DNA of 64,000 nt from Gp13-AA77 sp035949375. GTDB taxonomy: Bacteria > Acidobacteriota > Terriglobia > UBA7540. Under the pieces are notes generated by a model. That model did not search any database, had not been told where the DNA came from, and was given only the letters and a program-made list of their open reading frames with translations. The DNA lies in NCBI GenBank assembly GCA_035949375.1, contig DASZIG010000036.1, positions 12,681 to 76,680 of the forward strand. Direction: 5' to 3'. The first letter of the stretch is position 1. Every line of letters begins with the position of its first letter. A program made the translations under genes and the position numbers. Below are positions 16,828-25,783 of this stretch, piece by piece.

Positions 16828-17832
16828 ATGAAAGCCAGCGTGCCTGTTCCCAAAGGCGTTGAAGCGTTGATCGGAATTCTTGACGGGAACCTGAAGCTGT
16901 TAGAGCGCTATTTCCAGGTCTCCGCGCATCTCGACGACGATACCCTGGAGATCGAAGGGCCGCCGGAGAACGTTCAGCGCGCCGAACGGCTGGTGCAGGA
17001 TTACACCGACCTGGTGGAAGCCGGAGCCCGCTTCGAGGCTACCGAAGTGCAGTCGTTCCTGCGCATTCTTTCCGAGGATCCCACCAGCACCCTGAAGGGC
17101 CTCGCCGAAGCGGGACGGCCGCGCGCCATGGGCAGGAAATCGATCAGCCCGAAGAGCCTGAACCAGCAGCGTTACGTGGACGCCATCGAGCGCCACGACA
17201 TGGTGTTCGGGATCGGCCCGTCTGGCACCGGCAAAACCTACCTGGCCATCACCATGGCGGTGGACGCACTGCTCGGACGCGAAGTCAGCCGGATCATCCT
17301 GGCGCGTCCGGCGGTGGAGGCGGGCGAGCGCCTCGGATTCCTGCCCGGCACGCTCGAGGAGAAGGTGAACCCGTACCTCCGCCCGCTCTATGACGCCCTT
17401 TACGACGTGCTCGATCCGGATCGCGTGGAGCGCTACCTCGAAAAGGGCGTGATCGAGATCGCGCCCATTGCTTTCATGCGAGGGCGCACGCTGAATGACG
17501 CCTTTGTGATCCTCGATGAGGCTCAAAACACCACCAGCGAACAGATGAAGATGTTCCTGACGCGCCTCGGATTCAATTCCAAAGCGGTCATCACCGGTGA
17601 TGTGACGCAGGTGGACTTGCCGAACGGGCGCCGCTCCGGTCTGGCCGAGGCCGTCGAAGTGGTGTCGCGCGTGGAAGGCATCAGCTTCATCTATTTTAGC
17701 GAGCGCGACGTGGTGCGGCACAGCCTCGTGCAGCGCATTATCCGAGCCTACGAAGAGTTCGATAGCTCAAAGCAGATGAAGTTGAAGACCGCGGGCGGCA
17801 ACGGCGGGGCCGCGAGCGAGGCGGTGTCGTAA
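16828..17832 (+). CDS. phoH: PhoH-family ATPase
   Basis: PhoH-like protein of 334 aa, a P-loop ATPase often linked to RNA metabolism and phosphate starvation. A KH-like N-terminal region is followed by GIGPSGTGKTYLAITMAVDA (Walker A), then ARPAVEAGERLGFLPG, RGRTLNDAFVILDEAQNTT (Walker B) and TGDVTQVDLP. The ATG at 16828 is used here; an in-frame GTG at 16813 overlaps the AAGGAG ribosome-binding site and is less likely. It leads a classical phoH-ybeY-corC-era cluster. Confidence 0.93.
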   Translation: MKASVPVPKGVEALIGILDGNLKLLERYFQVSAHLDDDTLEIEGPPENVQRAERLVQDYTDLVEAGARFEATEVQSFLRILSEDPTSTLKGLAEAGRPRAMGRKSISPKSLNQQRYVDAIERHDMVFGIGPSGTGKTYLAITMAVDALLGREVSRIILARPAVEAGERLGFLPGTLEEKVNPYLRPLYDALYDVLDPDRVERYLEKGVIEIAPIAFMRGRTLNDAFVILDEAQNTTSEQMKMFLTRLGFNSKAVITGDVTQVDLPNGRRSGLAEAVEVVSRVEGISFIYFSERDVVRHSLVQRIIRAYEEFDSSKQMKLKTAGGNGGAASEAVS

Positions 17833-17877
17833 CAACACCCGGCCGTGCGCGAGGTCGCGCTTTCCCGGGTCTTTCCC

Positions 17878-18471
17878 ATGGTGATCAACCGCCAAAACAA
17901 GATGAGGGTCGATGTGGGCGGCGCCCGCGACTTTGCGGCTCGCCTGGCCCGGGCGCTCAAACTCGGACCAAGTCGCTTCGCGGTCTGCCTGGTGGATGAC
18001 GACTCCATCCGCGAACTCAATCGCGCTTTCCGGAACAAGCCGTATGCCACGGACGTGCTCTCCTTCGCCTGGGCTGACGCGGAGGACGGCAGCGCGCGCC
18101 GGCAGGCTGCGGCGCCGGCAGTGGATCGCGAATTCGGCGACTACCTCGGCGACGTAGTGATTTCGGTCGAGACCGCGCAGCGCAACGCTCGCGGCGAGGG
18201 GCATTCGACCGGCGCCGAGATCCGATGGCTGATCCTTCATGGGCTGCTGCACTTGCTCGGCATGGATCATGAAAACGATCACGGCGAGATGGAGTCGCTC
18301 GAGCTCAGCCTCCGCGCGCGCCTGGGCCTCGACGGCCTCAAGGACGCTGCGGGGAAGCCTCGCGGGAAGCGTGGCAATGCCACGAAAACACCGGCGCGCC
18401 GCAGCCCGCGCGCATCGAACAACCCGCGCGCATCGAACAAGAGGACCCGCGCTGCGTCCGTCCGAACATGA
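17878..18471 (+). CDS. ybeY: Endoribonuclease YbeY (16S rRNA maturation)
   Basis: YbeY (197 aa) is a metal-dependent RNase for 16S rRNA 3'-end maturation and ribosome quality control. The zinc motif HGLLHLLGMDHENDH has the three required histidines. YATDVLSFAW and LGDVVISVETA are the family blocks. The C-terminal ~50 residues are basic and Ser/Asn-rich (RASNNPRASNKRTRA), longer than usual. ATG at 17878 is preferred over GTG at 17845. Its stop overlaps the next gene's start. Confidence 0.93.
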   Translation: MVINRQNKMRVDVGGARDFAARLARALKLGPSRFAVCLVDDDSIRELNRAFRNKPYATDVLSFAWADAEDGSARRQAAAPAVDREFGDYLGDVVISVETAQRNARGEGHSTGAEIRWLILHGLLHLLGMDHENDHGEMESLELSLRARLGLDGLKDAAGKPRGKRGNATKTPARRSPRASNNPRASNKRTRAASVRT

Positions 18472-19799
18472 GCCAAGACATCTCGGTTGACATCCTCGCC
18501 GTCGTCGCGCTCTCGCTGCTCGTGGGGTTAGGCTCCTTCGCCTCTTACCTGCGCCTGCTGATGCGGCGCTTGACGCCCGTGGCGGCGCGCAAGGTGTTTC
18601 CGCCGCCGGGCAACGGGCACGTTGTTGCAGACCGCGAGCGCATCGGGATCTCCATTTCGGCGCTGCACGGCGCTTTGATGCTTTTCTTCGCCACCGGACT
18701 GGCGCTCCTCGTCTTCACCCAGCGTCCTGACCATCCCTGGGAAGACCTCGGTACCACCCTGCTGATCGGCCTCGGCGTGATCGCAGTGTTCGATCAGTTG
18801 ATCCCTTTCGTGCTGGTCGCGCGCCATGACGAACCCGAGAAGATTTTGCTGCAGTGGAGCGGCCTGTTGCGCGCGAGCGTCAATCTGGCGTTGTTTCTCA
18901 CTTTCCCGATCCTGGTTTCGACCACTATCAACCGCCTGCTCGAGGCGGACGAGCCGGAAGCCGAGCCACCCACGCCCCAGGAGGATCTGCAGGAACTGCT
19001 GGAAGTGGGCGCGCAGGAAGGTCTGATCGCCAAAGAGGAAGGCGAGATGCTGCAGTCGGTCGTGGAGTTCGGTGACACCCAGGTGCGCGAGGTGATGACC
19101 CCGCGGCCGGAAATCGCCGCCCTCGACATGGACGCCTCCGTCGAGGATCTGCGAGCGCTATTCCGCGAGAAGCGCCACACCCGGTTTCCCGTCTACCGCG
19201 ACACTCTCGACCAGATCGAAGGTGTGGTCAGCATGGGCGACCTGATGGAACTCGCCCCCGACGCCCAGGCGCAGGCCACGCTGCGCGCACTCGTGCGCCC
19301 CGTCGATTTCGTGCCCGAGACCAAGCGCAGCAAGGATCTGCTGAAGGAACTGCAGAAGTCTACCAAGCAGATCGTGCTCGTGATCGATGAGTATGGCAGC
19401 GTCACCGGCCTCGTCACCATCGAGGACCTGATCGAGGAGATCGTGGGCGAGATTCGCGATGAGGTGGAGCCGCACGAACGCGACATCGTGACGGAGGCGC
19501 CGCACAGTTACCTGGTGGCCGGCCACACCGAGATCGCGCAACTGGCCGAAGCCGTGGGCCGGCCGCTCGAATCCGGGGATTACTCGACGGTGGCGGGCCT
19601 GGTGCTCGCTCACCTCGGCCGCGTGCCGCTTCGGGGCGAAAAAGTGGAAACCCAGGGCCTCGTGATCGAGGTGCTGGAGGCGAACGCCCGCGCGGTGCTC
19701 AAGGTGCGGGTGCGACTGGCAGCGGACCGGGGCGGGGCAGAGCCGGCTTTGCCCCCGCCCCATCAGGCGAGGGCGGCGGCCCGTGAAGGCAGGGCCTAA
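18468..19799 (+). CDS. CorC/HlyC-type CNNM-CBS membrane protein
   Basis: The 443-aa product has an N-terminal membrane region (three or four helices, residues ~5-145), then a tandem CBS pair (REVMTPRPEIAALDMDAS and IEGVVSMGDLMELAPDA, VLVIDEYGSVTGLVTIEDL), and a CorC_HlyC C-terminal domain (LVAGHTEIAQLAEAVG). Such proteins act in magnesium or cobalt homeostasis. The membrane part differs from the standard CNNM domain, so transport is inferred. Its start codon overlaps the ybeY stop by 4 bp, and era follows after 20 bp. Confidence 0.9.
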   Translation: MSQDISVDILAVVALSLLVGLGSFASYLRLLMRRLTPVAARKVFPPPGNGHVVADRERIGISISALHGALMLFFATGLALLVFTQRPDHPWEDLGTTLLIGLGVIAVFDQLIPFVLVARHDEPEKILLQWSGLLRASVNLALFLTFPILVSTTINRLLEADEPEAEPPTPQEDLQELLEVGAQEGLIAKEEGEMLQSVVEFGDTQVREVMTPRPEIAALDMDASVEDLRALFREKRHTRFPVYRDTLDQIEGVVSMGDLMELAPDAQAQATLRALVRPVDFVPETKRSKDLLKELQKSTKQIVLVIDEYGSVTGLVTIEDLIEEIVGEIRDEVEPHERDIVTEAPHSYLVAGHTEIAQLAEAVGRPLESGDYSTVAGLVLAHLGRVPLRGEKVETQGLVIEVLEANARAVLKVRVRLAADRGGAEPALPPPHQARAAAREGRA

Positions 19800-19819
19800 A
19801 TGTGTAGCCTACTCCAAAT

Positions 19820-20725
19820 ATGAGCGAAGACGTTTTCAAATCGGGCTTTGTGGCCATTGTCGGGCGGCCGAACGCGGGCAAGAGCACGCTGCTCAATGCC
19901 CTGGTCGGTGCCAAGGTCTCCATCGTGACGCCCGTGGCGCAGACCACGCGCAACCGCATTCTGGGAATCGTCAACCCGCCCGGCGCCCAGGTGGTCTTCA
20001 TGGACACGCCCGGCATCCACAAGCCGGTTTCGCGCCTGAACGAGCAGATGATGGCTTTCGTGCGCCAGGCCCTCGAAGAGCGCGACCTCGCCGTGCTGAT
20101 CGTCGATGCCTCCGAGCCTTTCGGCAAGGGCGACGAATTCGTGCTCGGCCTGATCAAGCAGTACTCCACCCGCGCCATCCTGGCCTTGAACAAGATCGAC
20201 CGCATCGCGAAGCCCAAGCTGCTGCCGCTGATGGAGCGCTACGCCCATCTGCACGATTTCGAGGAGATCTTCCCCATCTCGGCGCAGCACCAGGACGGTC
20301 TCGCCGAGCTCATGAAGGCGGTAGTACGCCTGCTACCGGAGGGTCCGCGCTACTTCCCGCCCGAACTCTACACGGACCAGCCGGAAAGATTCCTGGCCGC
20401 CGAGATCGTGCGCGAGAAGCTCATCCGCCACACCCGTGAAGAGCTGCCGCATGCCACCGCGGTGCTGGTGGAGAAATTCGAGGAAGGCGACAGCCTCACG
20501 CGCATCCACGCCACCATTATGGTGGAGAAGGAATCCCAGCGTCCGATCGTTCTCGGGTCGGGCGGCGAGAGGATCAAGCAGATTGGCACGGAAGCGCGGC
20601 TCGACCTGGAGCGTTTGCTGCCGCCCAAGGTCTACCTCGAGCTTTTTGTGAAAGTGGAGCCGCACTGGCGGGACGATCCGGCCCTGGTGGCGGCGCTCGA
20701 CTATCGCGGCGACGAGGGCTCCTGA
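19820..20725 (+). CDS. era: GTPase Era
   Basis: Era (301 aa) binds the 3' end of 16S rRNA and supports 30S assembly. G1 is VGRPNAGKST, G2 TTRNRILGI, G3 FMDTPGIHKP, G4 LNKIDRI. The C-terminal KH domain reads IVLGSGGERIKQIGTEARLDLE. It completes the phoH-ybeY-corC-era operon, all genes of which act in ribosome maturation or ion balance. The following gene is convergent. Confidence 0.97.
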   Translation: MSEDVFKSGFVAIVGRPNAGKSTLLNALVGAKVSIVTPVAQTTRNRILGIVNPPGAQVVFMDTPGIHKPVSRLNEQMMAFVRQALEERDLAVLIVDASEPFGKGDEFVLGLIKQYSTRAILALNKIDRIAKPKLLPLMERYAHLHDFEEIFPISAQHQDGLAELMKAVVRLLPEGPRYFPPELYTDQPERFLAAEIVREKLIRHTREELPHATAVLVEKFEEGDSLTRIHATIMVEKESQRPIVLGSGGERIKQIGTEARLDLERLLPPKVYLELFVKVEPHWRDDPALVAALDYRGDEGS

Positions 20726-20750
20726 GGCCCGGGCCGCGGTTTCCGCGAGA

Positions 20751-22139
20751 TCAGTTGTTGTTCTTAGCCTCGCCCGAGGCGATGCCGAGCGACTTCATCT
20801 TGCGATAAAGATGACTGCGCTCGAGCCCCAGGGCTTCGGCGGTCCGGCTGACGTTGCCCCGATTCTCATCGAGCTTGCGGAGGATGTAGTCGCGCTCGTA
20901 AGCGGCCCGCGCTTCCTGAAGGCTGAAAAATCCCCCGGAGGCGGCCGAGGCCTTGGCGCGGCCCTGGTCCTGCTGTAGAAGTCCGGCCGGCAGATGGCGG
21001 CGCTCGATGCGCTCGCCCGCCACCATGATGGCCAGGCGCTCGATCAGGTTCCGCAACTCGCGAACGTTGCCGGGCCAGCGGTAAGCCATCAGGGCTTCGA
21101 GCGCCGGCTCGGCCAGGCGCTTGGGACGGCGGCCATAGGCGCGCGCGAATTCAGCCAGGAAGTGCTCGGCGAGCGCGGGGAGATCCTCCGCGTGCTCGCG
21201 CAGCGGGGGCACGTAGAAGGGAATAACGTTGAGCCGGTAGAAGAGGTCTTCGCGGAAGTTCCCCTTCTGAATCTCCGCGCTCAGATCTTTGTTGGTGGCG
21301 GCCACCACGCGCACGTCCACGGTCAGGCTGCCGGCCGAGCCCACCGGCGTGAAGCGCTGTTCCTCGATCACGCGCAGCACTTTGGCCTGCGTGCGCAGGC
21401 TCATGTCTCCGATTTCGTCGAGAAAAAGGGTGCCGCCGTCGGCCTGCTCGAACTTGCCCGTCTTGTCTTCCACGGCGCCCGTGAACGATCCCTTCAAGTG
21501 CCCGAAGAGTTCGCTTTCAATCAACTCTTCGGGGATGGCGGCGCAGTTCACCTCCACGAAGGGCTTGTCGTGGCGCAGGCTGAGCTGATGCAGGGCGTGA
21601 GCCACGAGTTCCTTACCGACCCCGCTCTCCCCGTACACCAGCACGCGTCCGTTGGTGGGCGCGGCCAGCCCCAGTTGCTGGCGTAGCGCCTTCATGGGGA
21701 CGCTCGAGCCGATGATGCGTTGCCGGCCCTCGATCTCTTCCCGCAAGCTGCGGTTTTCCGCCGCCAGTGAGCGCTGCTCGAAGGCGTGCCGCAGCGTGAG
21801 CAGGGTCTTGTCGATCGAGAGGGGTTTCTCGATGAAGTCGAAGGCTCCGAGCTTGGTGGCGCGCACCGCGGTCTCGATGGTGCCGTGGCCGGAGATCATC
21901 ACGACAACGGGCGGATCCTCGAGCTTGTGGATTCTCTCCAGGGCCTCGAGTCCGTCCATGCCATTCAGCCACACATCCAGCATCACCACGTCACAGCGCT
22001 TTTGTCCCAGCCAGTCGAGGGCGGCCTCGGCGCTCTCGAGCGCCTCCACGCGATATCCTTCGTCGCGCAGCACGGCGCCCAGCGATTCGCGGATGCCGGG
22101 CTCGTCGTCGACAATTAGAATGGAGTGTTTCGCCGCCAT
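20751..22139 (-). CDS. NtrX/NtrC-type sigma-54-dependent response regulator
   Basis: The 462-aa protein has a receiver domain (residues 1-120; Asp11/Asp12 and phospho-acceptor Asp55), an AAA+ sigma-54 activator core with YGESGVGKELVAHALH (Walker A) and a C-terminal Fis-type helix-turn-helix (GNVSRTAEALGLERSHLYRKM). The sigma-54 contact loop reads GSFTGA rather than GAFTGA. It follows the NtrY-like kinase by 31 bp, making a probable two-component pair. RpoN itself is encoded in the window, so the regulator would recruit it, but target genes cannot be named. Confidence 0.93.
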   Translation of the reverse strand: MAAKHSILIVDDEPGIRESLGAVLRDEGYRVEALESAEAALDWLGQKRCDVVMLDVWLNGMDGLEALERIHKLEDPPVVVMISGHGTIETAVRATKLGAFDFIEKPLSIDKTLLTLRHAFEQRSLAAENRSLREEIEGRQRIIGSSVPMKALRQQLGLAAPTNGRVLVYGESGVGKELVAHALHQLSLRHDKPFVEVNCAAIPEELIESELFGHLKGSFTGAVEDKTGKFEQADGGTLFLDEIGDMSLRTQAKVLRVIEEQRFTPVGSAGSLTVDVRVVAATNKDLSAEIQKGNFREDLFYRLNVIPFYVPPLREHAEDLPALAEHFLAEFARAYGRRPKRLAEPALEALMAYRWPGNVRELRNLIERLAIMVAGERIERRHLPAGLLQQDQGRAKASAASGGFFSLQEARAAYERDYILRKLDENRGNVSRTAEALGLERSHLYRKMKSLGIASGEAKNNN

Positions 22140-22170
22140 AAGTTGGAATGTCGCGGGCGCCGTATCGCCC

Positions 22171-24411
22171 CTAAACTCTCGACAACTCAGCCCCCACCAC
22201 GCGCTCGACCGGCAGCTCGATGATGAACATGGTCCCGAAGGGACGGTTCTCTTCCACGCGGATATACCCGTGGTGCTCGCTCACGATGCGGCTGACGATG
22301 GCGAGACCGAGGCCCGTGCCTCGCCGCTTGGTCGAAAAGTAAGGCACAAACAGCTTCTCTTTGACCTCGGGTGAAACGCCCGGACCGCTGTCCGCCACCG
22401 TCAGCTCCACCATTTCGCGATCGGGATCGAGCGCGGTGCGGACCCAGATCTCGCGCAGGGGCGAATGCTCCAAGGCTTCGGCCGCATTGTCGATCAGGTT
22501 CACCACCACGCGCTTGATCTGTTCCGGATCGGCCTGCACGCGCGGAAGATCGGCCGCCAGCTCCCGATGCAACCGGATGCCGTTGAGGCGACCGTCAAAG
22601 ACGCCGAGCGCCTCTTCGATGATACCGTTCAGCGCCGAAGGCACCGGTTGCGAAACCGGAAAGCGGGCGAAGGCCGCAAACTCATCGACCAGCGCCTTGA
22701 GCGCCGCGGCTTCGCGCCCGATGAGGGTGGCGCTCTCGGCCACCGCCGACGCGAGCTCCGGCGCCGCAGCGCCCGGCCCTGCGCGTTCCACCAGCCGGCG
22801 GATGCGGTCGGCGGACAGTTGGATGGGCGTGAGCGGATTCTTGATCTCGTGCGCCAGGCGCTGCGCCACTTCGCGCCAGGCGGCTGCCCGTTGGGCCCGC
22901 AGCAGCTCCGTGAGATCCTCGATCATCACCACGAAGCCAGCCGCTTCCTGCCGGATGCGAATGGAGGAAACCGTGAGGGCGACGGTCGCGCGCCGTGCGC
23001 CCAGGTCCAGTTCCATCTGGCGGCTCACCACTCCCTGCCTCGCCGCCCGGCGGAGCAGGCGCGCCACCTCGCGGGCGTCTTCCGCCGAGAACAGATCGCC
23101 CAACTGCTCGGCCGAGGCCACGCGCTCCTCGCCAAGCAAGGTCTGCGCCGTCGAGTTGACTTCGTTGATGCGGCCGCGCGCGTCCGCCGAAACCACTCCG
23201 GTCGGGATGTTCTCCAGAATGGCGCGCATCACGTTCGAGCGCTCCTCGAGTTCCCGGTTGGCGTGCTGCAGGGCCTGAGCCGCGCGATCGATCACACGGC
23301 GGCTCTCCGCGGTCTGCGAGGTCATCTCGTTGAACGATTGAATCAGCCTGCCGAGCTCCCCGTCCGCCCGCGCTTGCACCTGGTAACCGAGGTTGCCGCG
23401 CGATACCTGGTCGGTGGCCTCGGCCAGGGCCTGGATGGGCACCGTGACCTGCTTCGAAACAAACATGGCGTACCAGGTGGCGGAGAAAAGGGTCACCAGC
23501 GTAAACAGGCCGAGCGCCGAAAGGTCGATCCGCTTGACCGCCTTGATCTGGCGGTTCAAGGCATCGTAACGCCGCGCCTCGAGCTCGATCTGGTCAACCC
23601 GCTTCTGCAGGTCGAGGGGCAGTTGCCTCGCGCTGACCACGATGGCCAGGGGCTTGCCGGCGTCATCGTTGACCGCTTGCGCCCCCACGAAGTATTCCGT
23701 GCCCTGCGACTGCCAGCGCGTGGCTTCGCCTTGTACCGCCGGAGCCGCTGACGTGAGGCGCGGAAACAGCCGGATCACGTCCGCCGACGCCGGCCCTGCC
23801 CCGCCCGTACGCGCCACCAGCCTCCCGTCCGGGGTGCAGATCATGGCTGAAACCAGGCCCAGGTCGCCTGAGCGTTGCGCCAGGCTCCCGGGGAGTGCGG
23901 CGGAGTCCTTGAGCCGGATCCCCCGGGTGATTTGGGCGTCCGAAGCCAGGTGCGACGCGTCATCGAGGGAGCGCTGCTCCGCCTCCACCGCAAGCTGCTG
24001 GGAGATGGCCTGCGCGTCCCGGCGCACGGTGTCGAACGGGATCCCGAACCATTTGTCGAGGCTGCGATTCAGCAGTCCGTAACAGAAGACGAACAGCACG
24101 CAGACCGGCAGCAACGAGAGGCCAAGAAAAGCCACCACCATCTTGACCTTGAATTGCGAGCCCAACTGCTGGCGCCTGCGCTCGAGGTGCAGCTTGAGCA
24201 GGATTCGCAGCAGGATGAAGCCGAAAATAACAAACGCCACCACAATGAAAGTGGAAAGGGCCAGCAGCAGGATCGTCTCCTGCGCGTTCTCGGGATGGAT
24301 AAACTGCAGGTTGAACGAATTCAGGCTCCAGCCCACCACCAGCAGGATCGACACAAAGATAAGAAGAAGCGTGAGGATGATCTTGCGCCGGGGTTGATGC
24401 TTTGCGTCCAT
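22171..24411 (-). CDS. NtrY-like membrane sensor histidine kinase
   Basis: The 746-aa kinase has three N-terminal membrane helices (about 10-31, 46-70, 88-112), a periplasmic-like sensor segment, a further helix near 300-320, a HAMP domain, a PAS domain (RAILENIPTGVVSADARGRI), HisKA with phospho-His521 (AHEIKNPLTPIQ) and HATPase_c (DNAAEAL, DSGPGVS, GTGLGLAIVSRI). That architecture is typical of NtrY. It is expected to phosphorylate the NtrX-like regulator encoded next. The stimulus is unknown. A DNA glycosylase gene lies 26 bp upstream on the same strand. Confidence 0.93.
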   Translation of the reverse strand: MDAKHQPRRKIILTLLLIFVSILLVVGWSLNSFNLQFIHPENAQETILLLALSTFIVVAFVIFGFILLRILLKLHLERRRQQLGSQFKVKMVVAFLGLSLLPVCVLFVFCYGLLNRSLDKWFGIPFDTVRRDAQAISQQLAVEAEQRSLDDASHLASDAQITRGIRLKDSAALPGSLAQRSGDLGLVSAMICTPDGRLVARTGGAGPASADVIRLFPRLTSAAPAVQGEATRWQSQGTEYFVGAQAVNDDAGKPLAIVVSARQLPLDLQKRVDQIELEARRYDALNRQIKAVKRIDLSALGLFTLVTLFSATWYAMFVSKQVTVPIQALAEATDQVSRGNLGYQVQARADGELGRLIQSFNEMTSQTAESRRVIDRAAQALQHANRELEERSNVMRAILENIPTGVVSADARGRINEVNSTAQTLLGEERVASAEQLGDLFSAEDAREVARLLRRAARQGVVSRQMELDLGARRATVALTVSSIRIRQEAAGFVVMIEDLTELLRAQRAAAWREVAQRLAHEIKNPLTPIQLSADRIRRLVERAGPGAAAPELASAVAESATLIGREAAALKALVDEFAAFARFPVSQPVPSALNGIIEEALGVFDGRLNGIRLHRELAADLPRVQADPEQIKRVVVNLIDNAAEALEHSPLREIWVRTALDPDREMVELTVADSGPGVSPEVKEKLFVPYFSTKRRGTGLGLAIVSRIVSEHHGYIRVEENRPFGTMFIIELPVERVVGAELSRV

Positions 24412-24437
24412 CGTTAAGACTCAGCTTGCGTCAAAAC

Positions 24438-25238
24438 TCAGCTTGCCGCCGTTAGAGGCACGGGTCCGCCTTGCGGCAGAAACGCTCCCAGGGGGCAGCT
24501 CTCGCAGCGGGGTTCGTCGCGCCGGCAATAGCGCTTCCCCGCCTCGACCAGCAGAGCGTGAAACTCGTTGTAGACGCCCGCATCACGCTTCAGGCCACGA
24601 TGTATGGACCGTTGCGCCTCGGCGTAATCGGCATCTCTGCCGAGCACCCCGTGCCGGATCAGAATGCGGCGCGTGTACGCGTCGGCAACAAAGAAGGGCA
24701 GTCCGCCGGCATAGAGCAGGATCGCATCGGCGGTCTCGGGACCGAGACCCTTCAGTTGCAGCAGCGCCTGGCGCAGATCCTCCCCGGGCAGGGCGAACAT
24801 GCGGTCGAGCGATCCGCCGTGCGCGTCATCGAGCCAGAGCACAAAATTCCGGATGGCCCGAGCCTTCTGGCGGTAGAATCCCGCCGGCCGGATCAACGAC
24901 TCCAGCAGGTCTGGTTGGATCGCTCTGAGGCGCGCCAAATCGAGCATGCCAGCGTCGCGAAGCCGGGCGATGGCCAGGGCGGCGTTGCGCCAGGTCGTGT
25001 TTTGCGTGAGGATGGCCCCCAGAATGACCTCGAGGCGCGTCTCGGCGGGCCACCACCCTTGAGGTCCGAACTCTTCGAGCAACCTCCGGTAGTAGGGGCG
25101 CAACTGACCCTTCCCAGCCGGGGTAGTCGCGATGATGTTACGCCGTCCGGCCCGGACCCGGGCAGGTCCCGAATTCTCCTGCGCTCCTGCCGGTGCGCCG
25201 GGCCTGCCGTAAGTTGACGCGTCGCTTGGTTGTAACAT
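24438..25238 (-). CDS. Endonuclease III-like (HhH-GPD) DNA glycosylase
   Basis: The 266-aa protein has the HhH-GPD fold. Its N-terminal ILTQNTTWRNAALAI and HhH LKGLGPETADAILLYA are family signatures, followed by the catalytic Asp in VADAYTRRIL. The Lys expected in bifunctional EndoIII (LPGVGRKTA type) is replaced by Glu, so it looks like a monofunctional glycosylase, similar to MagIII-type 3-methyladenine glycosylases. The FeS motif C238-x6-C245-x2-C248 lacks the fourth Cys (Leu254). Start uncertain: the N-terminal 35 residues look unconserved. It sits upstream of the NtrYX-like pair. Confidence 0.85.
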   Translation of the reverse strand: MLQPSDASTYGRPGAPAGAQENSGPARVRAGRRNIIATTPAGKGQLRPYYRRLLEEFGPQGWWPAETRLEVILGAILTQNTTWRNAALAIARLRDAGMLDLARLRAIQPDLLESLIRPAGFYRQKARAIRNFVLWLDDAHGGSLDRMFALPGEDLRQALLQLKGLGPETADAILLYAGGLPFFVADAYTRRILIRHGVLGRDADYAEAQRSIHRGLKRDAGVYNEFHALLVEAGKRYCRRDEPRCESCPLGAFLPQGGPVPLTAAS

Positions 25239-25281
25239 GCCGCTCCCCTAGTGTAACGTGAATATTCAGCGGAGGATTAAC

Positions 25282-25728
25282 ATGGCGCTCGAACTGGGTA
25301 AGGCGGTCACGCTCGAAAGTCGGCGCAGCTATCTGCACACCCTCCATGTGGAGACCGCATCGCGCGTGGAGTTTAAGGACGTTACGGCGGCGATTCAACA
25401 ACTGGTGGCGGACTCCGGGGTCCCGAGCGGCGTTTGCTACGTCTTGACCCCTCACACCTCCGCGGCCGTGCTGGTGCAGGAGAATGACGACGCTTCGGTG
25501 CAGAAAGACCTCGGGGACTTTCTTGGTGCCCTCGTGCCCCGCGACAAGAATTATCTGCACAACGATGGCAATTGCGACGCCCACCTCAAAGCGTCCCTGA
25601 TCGGCTGCTCTCAGACCCTGTTGATTGAGAATAGCCGTCTTCTGCTCGGACGCTGGCAGGGCGTCTTCCTTTGCGAATTCGACGGCCCGCGGCGCCGCGA
25701 CTTGCACGTCAAGATCGTAGCGGACTAG
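25282..25728 (+). CDS. yjbQ: YjbQ-family protein (UPF0047)
   Basis: A 148-aa member of the YjbQ/UPF0047 family, small homotrimeric proteins for which thiamine-phosphate-synthase-like activity has been reported. GVCYVLTPHTSAAVLVQEN and HLKASLIGCSQTLLIENSRL hold the conserved His. GRWQGVFLCEFDGPRRR is the C-terminal signature. The ATG at 25282 is preceded by GGAGG at 7 bp; an in-frame GTG at 25258 lacks a site. It is divergent from the glycosylase gene and close to hemW. Confidence 0.9.
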   Translation: MALELGKAVTLESRRSYLHTLHVETASRVEFKDVTAAIQQLVADSGVPSGVCYVLTPHTSAAVLVQENDDASVQKDLGDFLGALVPRDKNYLHNDGNCDAHLKASLIGCSQTLLIENSRLLLGRWQGVFLCEFDGPRRRDLHVKIVAD

Positions 25729-25783
25729 CGCCACCCTCGAACTCTCGGATTCACCATCCGGGTAGAATTGCGGCGCGATCGGC

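Noticed and set aside
20726..20750. Small hairpin between era and the NtrX-like gene
   Set aside because: Only a 5-bp stem (CGCGG/CCGCG) and no T-run, too weak for a terminator call.
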